Source of the DNA: Microbacteriaceae bacterium
GTDB lineage: Bacteria; Actinomycetota; Actinomycetes; Actinomycetales; Microbacteriaceae
DNA length: 64,000 nucleotides
Assembly (NCBI GenBank): GCA_004297935.1
Contig: SCRE01000010.1
Coordinates: 310,001-374,000 of the forward strand
Direction of reading: 5' to 3'
Positions 35,544 through 44,588 of the stretch are shown here, in pieces. A program made the translations under genes and the position numbers. The notes under the pieces were generated by a model that did no database searches, was not told the origin of the DNA, and worked only from the letters and a program-made list of their open reading frames with translations. How positions within the stretch are numbered: the stretch's first letter is position 1; every line of letters starts with the position of its first letter.

Positions 35544-37522
35544 GATGCTCCCCTCGCGTCGAAGCGGGCCGTCTCGGTGGCGACGGCCGTGATGACGGGG
35601 GTGCCCGCATCGGCACTCCCGTTGAGCGCACCGGGCACGTCGAGCGAGAGGAAGGCGACGCTCTCGCCGTTGCCGGTGCCTGCGGTGCCCGAGTACACCA
35701 TGCCCGTGATCGTGCCGACGCTGTTGCCCGCCGTGAACAGGCAGGGCGTGTAGAGGAAGGTGTGGATGTCGCCGGACATGGTGAGGTTGTTGCCCAAAGC
35801 GATGTTGCCGTAGTTCGCGGCCTGCGCGGTGGGGTCGCAGGTGGGGGACAGGTAATTCGGGTCGGACGGGATCGGGTTCGTCCACGTCACGAGATTGCCG
35901 CCGGTCGCGGTGAGTGCGTCGGACGGCACGATGGCCATGAAGGTGCGCGTCGCGCCCGGGACGCTGGACGTGATGGCGTTGTTGCCGTTGTTGTCGTAGA
36001 ACCCGGACGGGGCGAGGATCGCCAGGTCGCCCGGCAACGTCAAGCTCGGCAGTGTGAGCCTCGTGGTGCAGCCCGCGACGACGATCAGGCGTTTGCCGGT
36101 CCAGGACTGGGTCATCGCCGAGGTGGCCGCGGCACATCCGCTGACCGCGTCGACCACCCACCCCTTCGAGGTCCACAGGCTGAGATCGGATGCCGACGTC
36201 CCGATGCGCGGCAGGCTCTCCCGCGGGGGCGCCACAACGAGGGAATTCGTCGGGTAGTTGAGTTCAGCGGGCAACGATGCCAGCGACAGCGGCGGGTTGG
36301 CCGGGTTGCACTTCGGCACGGCGGCACCGGATCCGGCACAGGTCGACGGCACATTGCCCACGTTCTTCAACGGCACCCCGAGGGCACCGGCGACGGCAGC
36401 GTACCCGCCGATCGACGTCTTGCTGCCGTTGCCGGAGACGGAGACGGAGCCGGTCTGCGAGCGGACGTTGCCGTATACCACGGTGCCGTTGTTGGCGGCG
36501 AGGGTGACGTTGCCATAGGCCTGCACGTCGCCGCCGACGATGGCCGCGCCGCCGACGCTGACCGTGCTGGTGAGCGACACGACGGAACCGCACACGCGCG
36601 CTTGCTTGCCGATCAGCGAGCAGTACTGCTGGTTGCCGGTGGTCGAGGTCGTGATGCCGCCGTTGGAGACGACCGAGCCCTGCACCCAGGTGGTGTCGAG
36701 GCTGCTGGACTGGTACGGTGCGCTTGAGCCGCCGCGGATCAGCAGGTTGCCGCCGATGCCGACGTTGCCGCCCGGCGCCGTGTAGGTGCCGCCGGCCCAG
36801 ATGTCGCCGTTGACCACGCACGGATTGTATGCGATCACGTTCCCTTGCGCGTAGACGCTGCCCTGGATGGGATTGTTCGAACTCGTGGTGCAGGTCAGAT
36901 CGCCGTTGCTATAGATATTGGCCTTGCCGAGCCCGCTGGCGTCGGTGATGTCGCTGGCATTGGTGACAGTCAGGCTGCCGTCGGTGAATACGGCCTTGTC
37001 GAGGTCGGCGCTGTTGTCGATGGTCTGGCTGATGGTGATGGATGCGATCGCCACGACCGTACGCTGGTCCTCGCTGCTCATTCCCGCGACACCCTGCGCC
37101 TGGGCGCTGCCCTTCGAGGTGATGACGGCCTTCGCCGGCTGCCCGGCGCCGAAGCCGTAGGTTCCGCCGGTGCCGCAGCTGAGGGCGGTGCCGCTCGCGT
37201 CGTAATAGGCGACCGTGGCCGCATAGGTGACCGGGGTGTCGGAGGGATTGGTCGGATCGTAGGTGTGCGAGACCGCGCAGGGGAACCGCGAGTACAGCGG
37301 CAGCGCATCGTTCTGCAGCCGGGTGAAGACGACGTTGATTCCGGCGTCGGCCGCGGCGCGCGACTGCACGGCCGCCCGGGTGTTCGTGGAGAATCCGGTG
37401 GCATGCACGGCCATGGCGGCCACGGTCACGCTCACGATGGCGACGATCGAGAACACGGCGATGACCGACGCCAGGGCGAAGCCCTCTTCACCGCCGATGC
37501 GCTGCCTCAGGAGTCGTAGCAT
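35540..37522 (-). CDS. Large pilus-associated pseudopilin-like protein with beta-helical body
   Basis: A 660-residue protein. The N-terminus GGEEGFALASVIAVFSIVAI is prepilin-like, with Gly before Phe at the expected cleavage point, but position 5 is Ser rather than Glu, as in some PilX-like minor pilins. After the helix a long Gly/Asn/Val-rich domain shows repeats such as GNVTLAANNGTVVYGNV and GSVYAQGNVIAYN, the pattern of a bactofilin-like or right-handed beta-helix. It may be a tip or adhesive minor pilin (inference). The ATG at 37522 overlaps the previous gene by 16 bp. Confidence 0.8.
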   Translation of the reverse strand: MLRLLRQRIGGEEGFALASVIAVFSIVAIVSVTVAAMAVHATGFSTNTRAAVQSRAAADAGINVVFTRLQNDALPLYSRFPCAVSHTYDPTNPSDTPVTYAATVAYYDASGTALSCGTGGTYGFGAGQPAKAVITSKGSAQAQGVAGMSSEDQRTVVAIASITISQTIDNSADLDKAVFTDGSLTVTNASDITDASGLGKANIYSNGDLTCTTSSNNPIQGSVYAQGNVIAYNPCVVNGDIWAGGTYTAPGGNVGIGGNLLIRGGSSAPYQSSSLDTTWVQGSVVSNGGITTSTTGNQQYCSLIGKQARVCGSVVSLTSTVSVGGAAIVGGDVQAYGNVTLAANNGTVVYGNVRSQTGSVSVSGNGSKTSIGGYAAVAGALGVPLKNVGNVPSTCAGSGAAVPKCNPANPPLSLASLPAELNYPTNSLVVAPPRESLPRIGTSASDLSLWTSKGWVVDAVSGCAAATSAMTQSWTGKRLIVVAGCTTRLTLPSLTLPGDLAILAPSGFYDNNGNNAITSSVPGATRTFMAIVPSDALTATGGNLVTWTNPIPSDPNYLSPTCDPTAQAANYGNIALGNNLTMSGDIHTFLYTPCLFTAGNSVGTITGMVYSGTAGTGNGESVAFLSLDVPGALNGSADAGTPVITAVATETARFDARGAS

Positions 37523-38208
37523 TGGGTGGGTCCTGTGCCTTCGGCCGCGAGCTTGCGCTGTACGACGGTGTTGGGAATGAGAATGAGCGAGACCTGTGCG
37601 TTGCTGACCTCGAAGTTCAGACGCACCTGACTGTTGCCTGAACCGAAGAACTGTGTCGCGTCCGCCGGCAAGGTGATGTTGTCGGCGAGCATGATCCAGT
37701 TGACGCCGGCCTGGGCGGTGATCGGCGCGATGCCGGTGTGCGATGCGTCGGTCCAGGCGAAGCCGCCGGGCGAGTTGATCTCGGCCGAGCTCGTCGCCCA
37801 GGAGACGGTATTGGTGGTGCCGTCGTAGTACCAGGCCTCGCACTGCCAGGTGACGGTGCCGTTCTCGGTCCCGGTGGCGACCCGGGCGCGCAGCAGCTGG
37901 CTGCGCGTGGTGGTGTCGGTCACCGGCTCCGCTTTGATGCCGACTGCTTGCACCGGGTCGGTGGAACCGATCGGGCCGGCCGCATTGCGCACGCCCTCCT
38001 CGACGGAGCGCGAGACGAGCTGGCCCGCCGTGGCGGCGGCCGTGAGGTCGTTGACCTGGTTCTGCGCCTTCAGCATGCTGGTGAGGATGGAGCCGGCGGT
38101 TATGAGCACGAGCACGCCGATGAGCGAGGCGATCATCAGCTCGATCAGCGTGAAGCCGGATTCGCCACGGGTCGATTCGGCGGTGGTCGATTCGTCGGTG
38201 CGAGTCAT
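37507..38208 (-). CDS. Type IV prepilin-like minor pilin (PilW-like)
   Basis: A 233-residue protein with a classic class III signal: ESGFTLIELMIASLIGVLVL, cleaved before Phe, with Glu at +5. The following helix and coiled segment (SMLKAQNQVNDLTAAATAGQ) lead to a beta-rich globular part. Position in the cluster and length suggest a PilW-type minor pilin that helps start pilus assembly. It overlaps the next gene by 16 bp and follows the PilV-like gene by 4 bp. Confidence 0.87.
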   Translation of the reverse strand: MTRTDESTTAESTRGESGFTLIELMIASLIGVLVLITAGSILTSMLKAQNQVNDLTAAATAGQLVSRSVEEGVRNAAGPIGSTDPVQAVGIKAEPVTDTTTRSQLLRARVATGTENGTVTWQCEAWYYDGTTNTVSWATSSAEINSPGGFAWTDASHTGIAPITAQAGVNWIMLADNITLPADATQFFGSGNSQVRLNFEVSNAQVSLILIPNTVVQRKLAAEGTGPTQCYDS

Positions 38209-38212
38209 CTGA

Positions 38213-38644
38213 TCACCCCACGCCGTTCAGTTGGATGAGGGTCGTTGCGCTGGAAAGGTGGGACGTGCTTCCCTGGATGCCGACCCAGACCGTGTAGGGC
38301 ACGGCGGCCGGGAAGTTGCTGGGGCAGACGATCGCCGCGCGATGGATCTGGAGCACCGTGCCACGCGGGTCGGTCGTCAGCAGCCCGACGGAGTCGGCTG
38401 CCCAGGCCGAGAGCGCCGCGCACGTCGGGGCTAGCCCGCGGGCAAGATCCATCTCCTGGTCGACGAGCTGCGAAGCGGTGGCGAGCGAGACGTTGTCGGA
38501 CGAGACCCGCATCGCCAGGGTCACGACGGGAACGATACCGACGGCGATCATCGCGAGCAGCAGCATCGAGACCATGACCTCGATGAGGCCGAGGCCGGCT
38601 TCGCCACCGCGAGTGCGGTCGGGGATGGAACGGATGCGCTTCAC
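38213..38644 (-). CDS. Type IV prepilin-like minor pilin (PilV-like)
   Basis: A 143-residue protein starting at GTG 38644, with GGGAGG 8-9 bp ahead; an upstream frame to 38731 has no support. The prepilin signal is GEAGLGLIEVMVSMLLLAMI, cleaved before Leu, with Glu at +5. The globular part has two or more cysteines (PTCAAL and VCPSNF) that could form a disulfide. It lies between the major pilin and the PilW-like gene. Confidence 0.86.
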   Translation of the reverse strand: MKRIRSIPDRTRGGEAGLGLIEVMVSMLLLAMIAVGIVPVVTLAMRVSSDNVSLATASQLVDQEMDLARGLAPTCAALSAWAADSVGLLTTDPRGTVLQIHRAAIVCPSNFPAAVPYTVWVGIQGSTSHLSSATTLIQLNGVG

Positions 38645-38755
38645 GATGTTCACCTCCCTCGGGTCGGGTGTCGGGTGGTGATGCGCTGCGGTCACCAAGG
38701 ACCTTGACGGGGTCGGGGCGTTACAACGCAACTCCCCGACCCCGGATTACACGGC

Positions 38756-39232
38756 TTACGGGAGCGCCGTGCAGGCTCCGGTTGCGACCCCATTCGACGA
38801 ATCGATGTGGAACGCATTACCTGCCGCGCTCGTGGCACTAATGCAGAAATCAGTCCAGTTGGAACCTGTGTACGCGGCTGGCGCGGAGGCCGGCGACACG
38901 GAGTAGTTGATGCTGGCCGTCGCTCCAAATGATCCGAGTGTCGCCCCACCAGACTTAACGGCCGTGGTCGGAGTGAAAGCCGTCGGGAAGGTAAGTGTCG
39001 CGTCACTCGTGTATGCAGCGACCAACGCCGTCTTGATGTTGGTGAGATCGGATTTCGTCGAGCTGTCCTTCGCGCTGTTCTGAACGCCGATGTAGATCGG
39101 GATTGCGATCGCGGCGAGGATGCCGATGATGATCACGACGACGAGGAGCTCGATCAGGGTGAAGCCCTTCTCGTCCTCCTCTAGCAGGTTGTTGCGGCGA
39201 GCATTGAGCTTGCCCATGATGCGGAAATACAT
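38756..39232 (-). CDS. pilA: Major type IV pilin
   Basis: A 158-residue prepilin. Its leader ends in EEDEKG and is followed by the N-methylated helix FTLIELLVVVIIIGILAAIA, a textbook type IVa pilin start with Glu at +5. The rest is a small Ser/Thr/Ala-rich head with two cysteines (FCISAT and GACTALP) positioned for the C-terminal disulfide loop. The ATG at 39232 has a GGA 6-7 bp ahead; 39217 is an alternative. It has its own predicted promoter upstream, as expected for the most abundant subunit. Confidence 0.93.
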   Translation of the reverse strand: MYFRIMGKLNARRNNLLEEDEKGFTLIELLVVVIIIGILAAIAIPIYIGVQNSAKDSSTKSDLTNIKTALVAAYTSDATLTFPTAFTPTTAVKSGGATLGSFGATASINYSVSPASAPAAYTGSNWTDFCISATSAAGNAFHIDSSNGVATGACTALP

Positions 39233-39339
39233 TGTCGGTCCATTCGGTCGGGAATGTGGATGAGGAGACCCAAGTCAGAGCCACCCGTACGGTCAAGCTA
39301 ATTACCAGCTTTTTCACACTTCAATCCCACAAACGGGGG

Positions 39340-39368
39340 GTATAATACGCACACTTGACCCCAGTTAA
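39340..39368 (-). promoter_or_regulatory. Predicted promoter of the major pilin gene
   Basis: On the minus strand, TTAACT (39363-39368), a 17-bp spacer and TTATAC (39340-39345) lie in the 179-bp gap between pilC and the pilin. This gives a leader of roughly 100 nt. The overlapping TATTAT is an alternative -10. Confidence 0.5.
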
Positions 39369-39411
39369 GGGCACAATGCACGTTTTCACCGTGGTTTCCC
39401 CGTGGAATTTG

Positions 39412-40638
39412 CTAGTGGATGAGCGTCGCGATCTGGAAGATCGGCAGGTACAGGGCGACGATCATGCCGCCGACGACGACGCCCAGAAACGCGACGAGCA
39501 GCGGTTCGATCAGCGAGGTGAGCGACTCGGTGGTAGCCTCCACCTCCTGGTCGTAGAAGACGGCGATCTTCTCCAGCATCGTCTCCAGCGAGCCGGCGTC
39601 CTCGCCGACGGCCACCATCTGCGTGACCATGGCGGGGAACACCGGCTCCTTGGCGAGCGGACCGGCGATCGACTCGCCCTGCCGCACCGACTCCGCCACG
39701 CTGAGCAGCGCATTCTCGATCACCCAGTTGCCGCTGGTCTCCCCCACGATGCGCAGCGCCTGCAGAATCGGCACGCCGGCGGCGAGCATGCTGGCGAAGT
39801 TGCGGGTGAAGCGCGCGATCGCGATCTTCTTCAGCAGCGATCCGAAGATCGGTATCCGGAACTTGAGCGGGTCGAACCTCTTGCGCACCTTCTCGGTGTT
39901 CTTGTTCACCCGCCACCAGAGCCAGCAGCCGATGATCAGCACCGCCAGCAACGGGCCGAGCCAGACCATGTTCTGCGAGAGCGTGACCAGCAATTGTGTG
40001 GGCAGCGGCAGCTGGCCGCCGAGGCTTTCGAACATGTTCTTGAAGATCGGCACGATGAACACGAGCATGACGACGACCGAGGCGAGCGACATGATCAGCA
40101 CGATCACCGGGTAGGTCATCGCCGACTTCACCGTCGAGCGCAGCTTCACCTCTTTTTCGAAGTTCGTCGCCACCGATTCGAGTGCGCCCTCGAGGAAACC
40201 GCCGGTCTCACCCGCGCGCACCATGTTGATCATCAGCGGGGGGAAGTCCACCGGATGCTTCGCCATGGCCTCCGAGAGCGAGGTGCCCTCCTCGACCTCA
40301 TCGCGCACCTCGGTCATGATCTCGGCGAGCTTCTTGCTCCCCGCCTGCTCCGCCAGGATGTTCAGGGTGCGCAGCAGCGACAGGCCGGCGCCGATCATCG
40401 TCGCCATCTGCCGGCTCATGATGGCGAGGTCCTTGAGCTTCACGTGGGCCGCGAAGCCGGGGATCGTGATCTCCTGGTGCAGGCCGCTCGCCGCAGACGC
40501 CTCCGTGATGTCGATCGGCGAGACGCCCATAATGCGCAGGCGTGCGACGACGGCACCCTCTGTCGGGGCGTCCAGTCTGCCCTTGACGACCTTGCCGGCC
40601 GCGTCGCGCGCCTTGTAGGCGTAGGTGACGGATGCCAT
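39412..40638 (-). CDS. pilC: Type IV pilus platform protein PilC
   Basis: A 408-residue inner-membrane protein of the GspF/PilC family with two repeated cytoplasmic domains. The first contains LAIMSRQMATMIGAGLSLL, the second FTRNFASMLAAGVPILQAL. Membrane helices include TYPVIVLIMSLASVVVMLVF and LLAVLIIGCWLWWRV, plus a C-terminal VAFLGVVVGGMIVALYLPIF. It couples the PilB and PilT motors to the growing fibre. Its ATG overlaps the pilT stop by one base. Confidence 0.95.
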   Translation of the reverse strand: MASVTYAYKARDAAGKVVKGRLDAPTEGAVVARLRIMGVSPIDITEASAASGLHQEITIPGFAAHVKLKDLAIMSRQMATMIGAGLSLLRTLNILAEQAGSKKLAEIMTEVRDEVEEGTSLSEAMAKHPVDFPPLMINMVRAGETGGFLEGALESVATNFEKEVKLRSTVKSAMTYPVIVLIMSLASVVVMLVFIVPIFKNMFESLGGQLPLPTQLLVTLSQNMVWLGPLLAVLIIGCWLWWRVNKNTEKVRKRFDPLKFRIPIFGSLLKKIAIARFTRNFASMLAAGVPILQALRIVGETSGNWVIENALLSVAESVRQGESIAGPLAKEPVFPAMVTQMVAVGEDAGSLETMLEKIAVFYDQEVEATTESLTSLIEPLLVAFLGVVVGGMIVALYLPIFQIATLIH

Positions 40639-42263
40639 CAGCGCACCGTCCCGGAATAGGCGTCGCCGAAGTCGGGGCCGGCGTCAGCCAAGGCCCGTGC
40701 GCTCGCCGCGGTCGGCGACTCGGGGCGCTGCACCAGCCGGGCGAAGCCCTCGGCATCCTGTGCCTTGGCCAACGCCGCCTTGTGTGTGATCCGGCCTTCG
40801 TCGACGAGCTGTGCCAGGTGCTGATCCATCGTGTGCATGCCCAGGTCACGCCCGGCCTGCATGGCCGAGGCGATCTGATAGGTCTTGCCCTCGCGGATCA
40901 GGTTACCGATGGCCGGGGTCATCATCATGATCTCAGTGGCCACAACGCGCCCTTCGCCACTGGCCTTCGGCACCAGCGTCTGACTGACCACGCCCTGCAG
41001 CGTGCCGGCCAGCTGGGTGCGCACCTGATCCTGCTGGTACGGCGGGAAGACGTCGATGACGCGGTCGATCGACTGCGGAGCGTCCTGAGTGTGCAGGGTC
41101 GCGAAGACCAGGTGGCCGGTCTCGGCTGCGGTCAGCGCGACCGAGATGGTCTCCAGGTCGCGCAACTCGCCGATCAGGATGACATCGGGGTCCTGTCGCA
41201 GCACGTGCTTGAGCGCGCTCGCGAAGCTGTGCGTGTCCGCACCCACCTCGCGCTGATTGACGATCGACCTCTTATGCGTGTGCATGAACTCGATCGGGTC
41301 CTCGACCGTCACGATGTGGTCGGCGCGCGTACGGTTCACCAGGTCGATCAGTGCGGCGAGCGTCGTCGACTTGCCTGAGCCGGTCGGGCCGGTGACCAGC
41401 ACGAGGCCGCGCGGCAGCCCGGCGAACCTCTCCACCGTGTCGGGCACGCCGAGATCTTTCAACTGCTTGATCTCGGTCGGAATGAGACGGAACGCCGCAC
41501 CGAGCGCACCGCGCTGCTGGTAATAGTTCACGCGGAACCGCGCCTGAGCGGCGAGTCCGTAGGCGAAGTCGAGTTCGAGCGCCTCCTCGAAGCGGTCGGC
41601 CTGGTCGTCTCGAAGCAGGCTGCGCAGTGCCGCGGAGACCTTCTCACGGTCCCACGGCGCAGCATCCGCGACCGCGGGGCGCAACGCGCCGTTGACCCGC
41701 AGCATCGGCGACGCGCCGACGGTGACGTGCAGGTCGGAGGCCTTCTGCCGCACCACCTGGGTGAGCGCCTCGATCAGCTCGGGGTCCGCGTGCAGCCGCG
41801 CATGCTCCTCGAGCTCGATCGGGGCGAGCGGCGCCTGCGCACGTCCGCGCGATGCGAGCGTGGGTGCGGCATGTGCCGTTGCGGGCGGCACGTACTGCAC
41901 GGCCGGCTGCGGAGCGGACTGCGTCACCGGCTGCGGGACGGGCGGCGTAGGCTGCACGGCGGGTTGCGGGGCGCTCGCCGGGCCGACGCCCGCGAGCAGG
42001 TCGCGCGGGTAGGCGGCCGTCTCGGAGAGGTCGGCCGGCGACCCGGTCGGCGCGTCGGAGACGAGTGCGTCGGATGACAGCGCAGAGCGACGGGCTGGAT
42101 AGGACTCCGCCGGGTAGGGTTCCGCGGGGTACGGCGCAGGCTGGCGCAGAGCAGAAGCATCCGAAGAAACAGCAGCAGCCGGAACCGCCTGGCCCGGTCG
42201 ACCGGGATGCCAGCCATCCGCCGGCTCCGGCGTCACCGGGATCTCATAGATCGGATCATTCAT
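40638..42263 (-). CDS. pilT: Type IV pilus retraction ATPase PilT with long N-terminal extension
   Basis: A 541-residue protein. The C-terminal 365 residues are canonical PilT: ASDLHVTVGASPMLRVNG, Walker A LVTGPTGSGKSTTLAALID, the Asp box TVEDPIEFMH and Walker B DPDVILIGELRDLET. The first 165 or so residues are a Pro/Ala/Gln-rich low-complexity extension not found in ordinary PilT of about 350 residues. The start at 42263 (MNDPIYEIP) has AAGGGGA 7 bp ahead and lies 22 bp after the pilB stop. Retraction activity would permit twitching or DNA uptake. Confidence 0.93.
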   Translation of the reverse strand: MNDPIYEIPVTPEPADGWHPGRPGQAVPAAAVSSDASALRQPAPYPAEPYPAESYPARRSALSSDALVSDAPTGSPADLSETAAYPRDLLAGVGPASAPQPAVQPTPPVPQPVTQSAPQPAVQYVPPATAHAAPTLASRGRAQAPLAPIELEEHARLHADPELIEALTQVVRQKASDLHVTVGASPMLRVNGALRPAVADAAPWDREKVSAALRSLLRDDQADRFEEALELDFAYGLAAQARFRVNYYQQRGALGAAFRLIPTEIKQLKDLGVPDTVERFAGLPRGLVLVTGPTGSGKSTTLAALIDLVNRTRADHIVTVEDPIEFMHTHKRSIVNQREVGADTHSFASALKHVLRQDPDVILIGELRDLETISVALTAAETGHLVFATLHTQDAPQSIDRVIDVFPPYQQDQVRTQLAGTLQGVVSQTLVPKASGEGRVVATEIMMMTPAIGNLIREGKTYQIASAMQAGRDLGMHTMDQHLAQLVDEGRITHKAALAKAQDAEGFARLVQRPESPTAASARALADAGPDFGDAYSGTVR

Positions 42264-42285
42264 GCGCGGTCCCCTTCCGTGCGAC

Positions 42286-43956
42286 TCATGCGGCAACTCG
42301 AAGAATTTCCTCGACGGATGTCAGCCCGAGCTTGGCCTTCTCCCAGCCGTCTTGCCGCAGCGTGAGCATTCCCTGCTCACGCGCGACCCGGCCGAGTTGC
42401 GCACCCGAGGCTCGCTCGACGGTGAGGCGCTCGAGCTCTTCGGTCACGCCCATCACCTCGTGGATCGCGATGCGTCCGCGATACCCCGTGAAGGAGCAAC
42501 TCGCGCAACCGACCGGTTTGTACAGCGTCGGCGCCTCCTGCTCCGGGTCGTAGCCGACCTCCAGCTGCACCAACTGCTCGGTCTCGTAGGTCGCCGGCTC
42601 CTTGCACCGGTCGCAGAGCCGACGCGCCAGTCGCTGCGCCACGACGCAGTCCAACGCCGAACCGACCAGGAACGGCTCGATGCCCATTTCAGTCAGCCGG
42701 GTGATCGCACTCGGCGCATCGTTGGTGTGCAGCGTGGAGAGCACCAGGTGGCCGGTCAGCGCGGCCTCGATCGCGATCTGCGCTGTCTCATGGTCACGGA
42801 TCTCACCGATCAGCACGACGTCGGGGTCGCTGCGCAGAATCGAGCGCAGCGCACTGGCAAAGGTGAGCCCCGCCTTCGGATTCACCTGCACCTGGTTGAC
42901 TCCAGGCATCCGGTACTCCACCGGGTCCTCAACGGTGATCACATTGATCTCGGGCTTCGACACCTCGCCGAGCGTGGTGTAGAGCGTGGTCGACTTGCCG
43001 GATCCGGTCGGTCCGGTGACCAGGATCATGCCGTGCGGCTTCGAAAAGGAGTGCCGGTACACCGCCAAGTTCCGCTCCAGCAGGTGCAGATCGCGCAGGT
43101 TCAGACTCGAGCCGCTCGTGTCCAGGATGCGCATGACCACCTTCTCGCCCCACACCGTCGGCAACGTCGCAACGCGAAGATCGATCTGCCGACCGCCGTG
43201 TCGAATCGACATGCGGCCATCCTGCGGCTTACGCCGCTCGGCGATGTCGATATCGCTCATGATCTTGAGCCGGCTGATCACGCCGTTCTGGATGTTCTTG
43301 GGAGCGCTCTGCATCTCGTGCAGCACGCCGTCGATGCGGTAGCGCACGCGCACCGCGTGCTCCGCGGGCTCGATATGGATGTCGGATGCCTGGTCCTGGA
43401 TCGCCTGCGACACCAGCAGGTTGACGAATCGCACGATCGGAGCGTCATCGTCCAGAGCTTCGGCACCCTGGAAAGACGTGGCGTCCGCCGTGGACTGCTC
43501 CTCTTGGAACGTGCTCGTCAGATCGCTCAATTCGTCGTCGGCGCGCAGGTATCGGTCGATGGCCGCGGCCAGATCGCTCGGCTCGGCGACGACCAGGCTC
43601 ACCCGCAGGTGCGCTGCGGTGCGCACGTCGTCGATCGCGAAGAGGTTGTTCGGGTCCGCTGTGGCCAGCACGAGGCACTCACCGTCGAGGCCGATCGGTA
43701 GAACCGAATGCCGCCGGCAGATGGCCGGCGCCACAAGCCCCACGGCCGCGCGGTCGATGGGGTAGTCCAACAGCTCGACGAACGGCACATCCGCCTGCGC
43801 GGCGAGCGCACGCGCAACCTGCACGTCGCTGATCACGCCCTGCTCCACAAGTGTGTGCATCGCATTCAGCTCGTCCAGTCGATTGTCGTGGGCGAAATCG
43901 AGCTGCTCAATCGGCAGCGCCCCGTGCAGAATCAAGATCTCGGTGATGGAGGCCAT
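42286..43956 (-). CDS. pilB: Type IV pilus extension ATPase PilB
   Basis: A 556-residue GspE/PilB-family hexameric ATPase. The N-terminal MshE-like domain (residues about 1-150) precedes DIHIEPAEHAVRVRYRIDG. Walker A is GPTGSGKSTTLYTTL, the Asp box TVEDPVEYRMPGV and Walker B DPDVVLIGEIRDHET. The zinc site CDRC and, about 35 residues later, CASCSFTGYRGR mark it as extension type. It is the first gene of the pilus cluster; its ATG at 43956 has AAGGGGG ahead. The order pilB-pilT-pilC-pilin matches other actinobacterial type IV pili. Confidence 0.95.
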   Translation of the reverse strand: MASITEILILHGALPIEQLDFAHDNRLDELNAMHTLVEQGVISDVQVARALAAQADVPFVELLDYPIDRAAVGLVAPAICRRHSVLPIGLDGECLVLATADPNNLFAIDDVRTAAHLRVSLVVAEPSDLAAAIDRYLRADDELSDLTSTFQEEQSTADATSFQGAEALDDDAPIVRFVNLLVSQAIQDQASDIHIEPAEHAVRVRYRIDGVLHEMQSAPKNIQNGVISRLKIMSDIDIAERRKPQDGRMSIRHGGRQIDLRVATLPTVWGEKVVMRILDTSGSSLNLRDLHLLERNLAVYRHSFSKPHGMILVTGPTGSGKSTTLYTTLGEVSKPEINVITVEDPVEYRMPGVNQVQVNPKAGLTFASALRSILRSDPDVVLIGEIRDHETAQIAIEAALTGHLVLSTLHTNDAPSAITRLTEMGIEPFLVGSALDCVVAQRLARRLCDRCKEPATYETEQLVQLEVGYDPEQEAPTLYKPVGCASCSFTGYRGRIAIHEVMGVTEELERLTVERASGAQLGRVAREQGMLTLRQDGWEKAKLGLTSVEEILRVAA

Positions 43957-44218
43957 AGTGCCCCCTTTCGGGTAAGCAGTGCTACAGAGCAGACAGCAGT
44001 GGTCGGGTCACTGTGCTGCTGCCCGGGGTCGGGTACGGGCACCGTCAGAATACGCACGAAGGCATTCGTTCACACAGCCCCGCAATGGGGTGCCACCCAC
44101 TCAGGGGGTTCTCGGTAACCCTGCAGGTTCCTGACCGGCTCCGGGACTGGACACTGTCCGCCACCTCGAAGGCGGGAGACAACAAACGTGCGTTCCGGCA
44201 GAATCCACGACAAAAACG

Positions 44219-44232
44219 GCGGTTCGAACCGC
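44219..44232. promoter_or_regulatory. 14-bp perfect palindrome (operator-like)
   Basis: GCGGTTCGAACCGC lies midway between the divergent pilus and fibre operons, where one dimeric regulator could affect both. No second copy was seen nearby. Confidence 0.4.
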
Positions 44233-44497
44233 ACAATTCGTCAAGAATCTGCGAAAATCCCCCGAATTGGGTACAGAGAACCTGCCGATTACGCTTGCAT
44301 TCGACGTCGTCAACCCTTTAGTTTGTGGATCAAGAACAGTTGCCGACCCGACATTTGCAACTGGTTCTGGATCTTGCCTAGCGTTGCCGCTCTCAGAGTC
44401 CTCACCCGAGTATCCGAGAGGCACCAGCACCGTTCCGTGGGATCGTCTTACCCAGTTCCACCGCTATCCACCTCGTACCCGACATGCGTGGTAGATC

Positions 44498-44524
44498 CCA
44501 CGGCGCTGCTTTCCAGCGCCGTGG
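44498..44524 (+). promoter_or_regulatory. Leader hairpin before the fibre operon
   Basis: The arms CCACGGCGCTG and CAGCGCCGTGG form a perfect 11-bp stem with loop CTTTC, 64 bp before the first start codon. It is followed by a small CGGGTGACAACCCG hairpin. It may stabilise the leader or act as an attenuator; there is no U-run. Confidence 0.5.
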
Positions 44525-44588
44525 CATCGCCCTTCCTTCATTGGATGCTGCCTGCCGGGTGACAACCCGACACCAAAGGAACATCGCA

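Larger units (their letters stand above)
43957..44588. other. Divergent intergenic region between pilB and the fibre operon
   Basis: A 632-bp region without a supported gene, AT-richer than its surroundings. It must contain the minus-strand promoter of the pilus operon (a weak -10 TATTCT near 44050) and the plus-strand promoter of the fibre operon. Notable elements are a CCCCGCAATGGGG hairpin near 44080, a 14-bp palindrome at 44219-44232, and an 11-bp-stem hairpin at 44498-44524. No riboswitch consensus could be recognised. Confidence 0.55.

Noticed and set aside
44041-44588. A cyclic-di-GMP or other riboswitch before the fibre or pilus operon
   Set aside because: Hairpins are present, but none of the conserved riboswitch core sequences I know could be matched on either strand.
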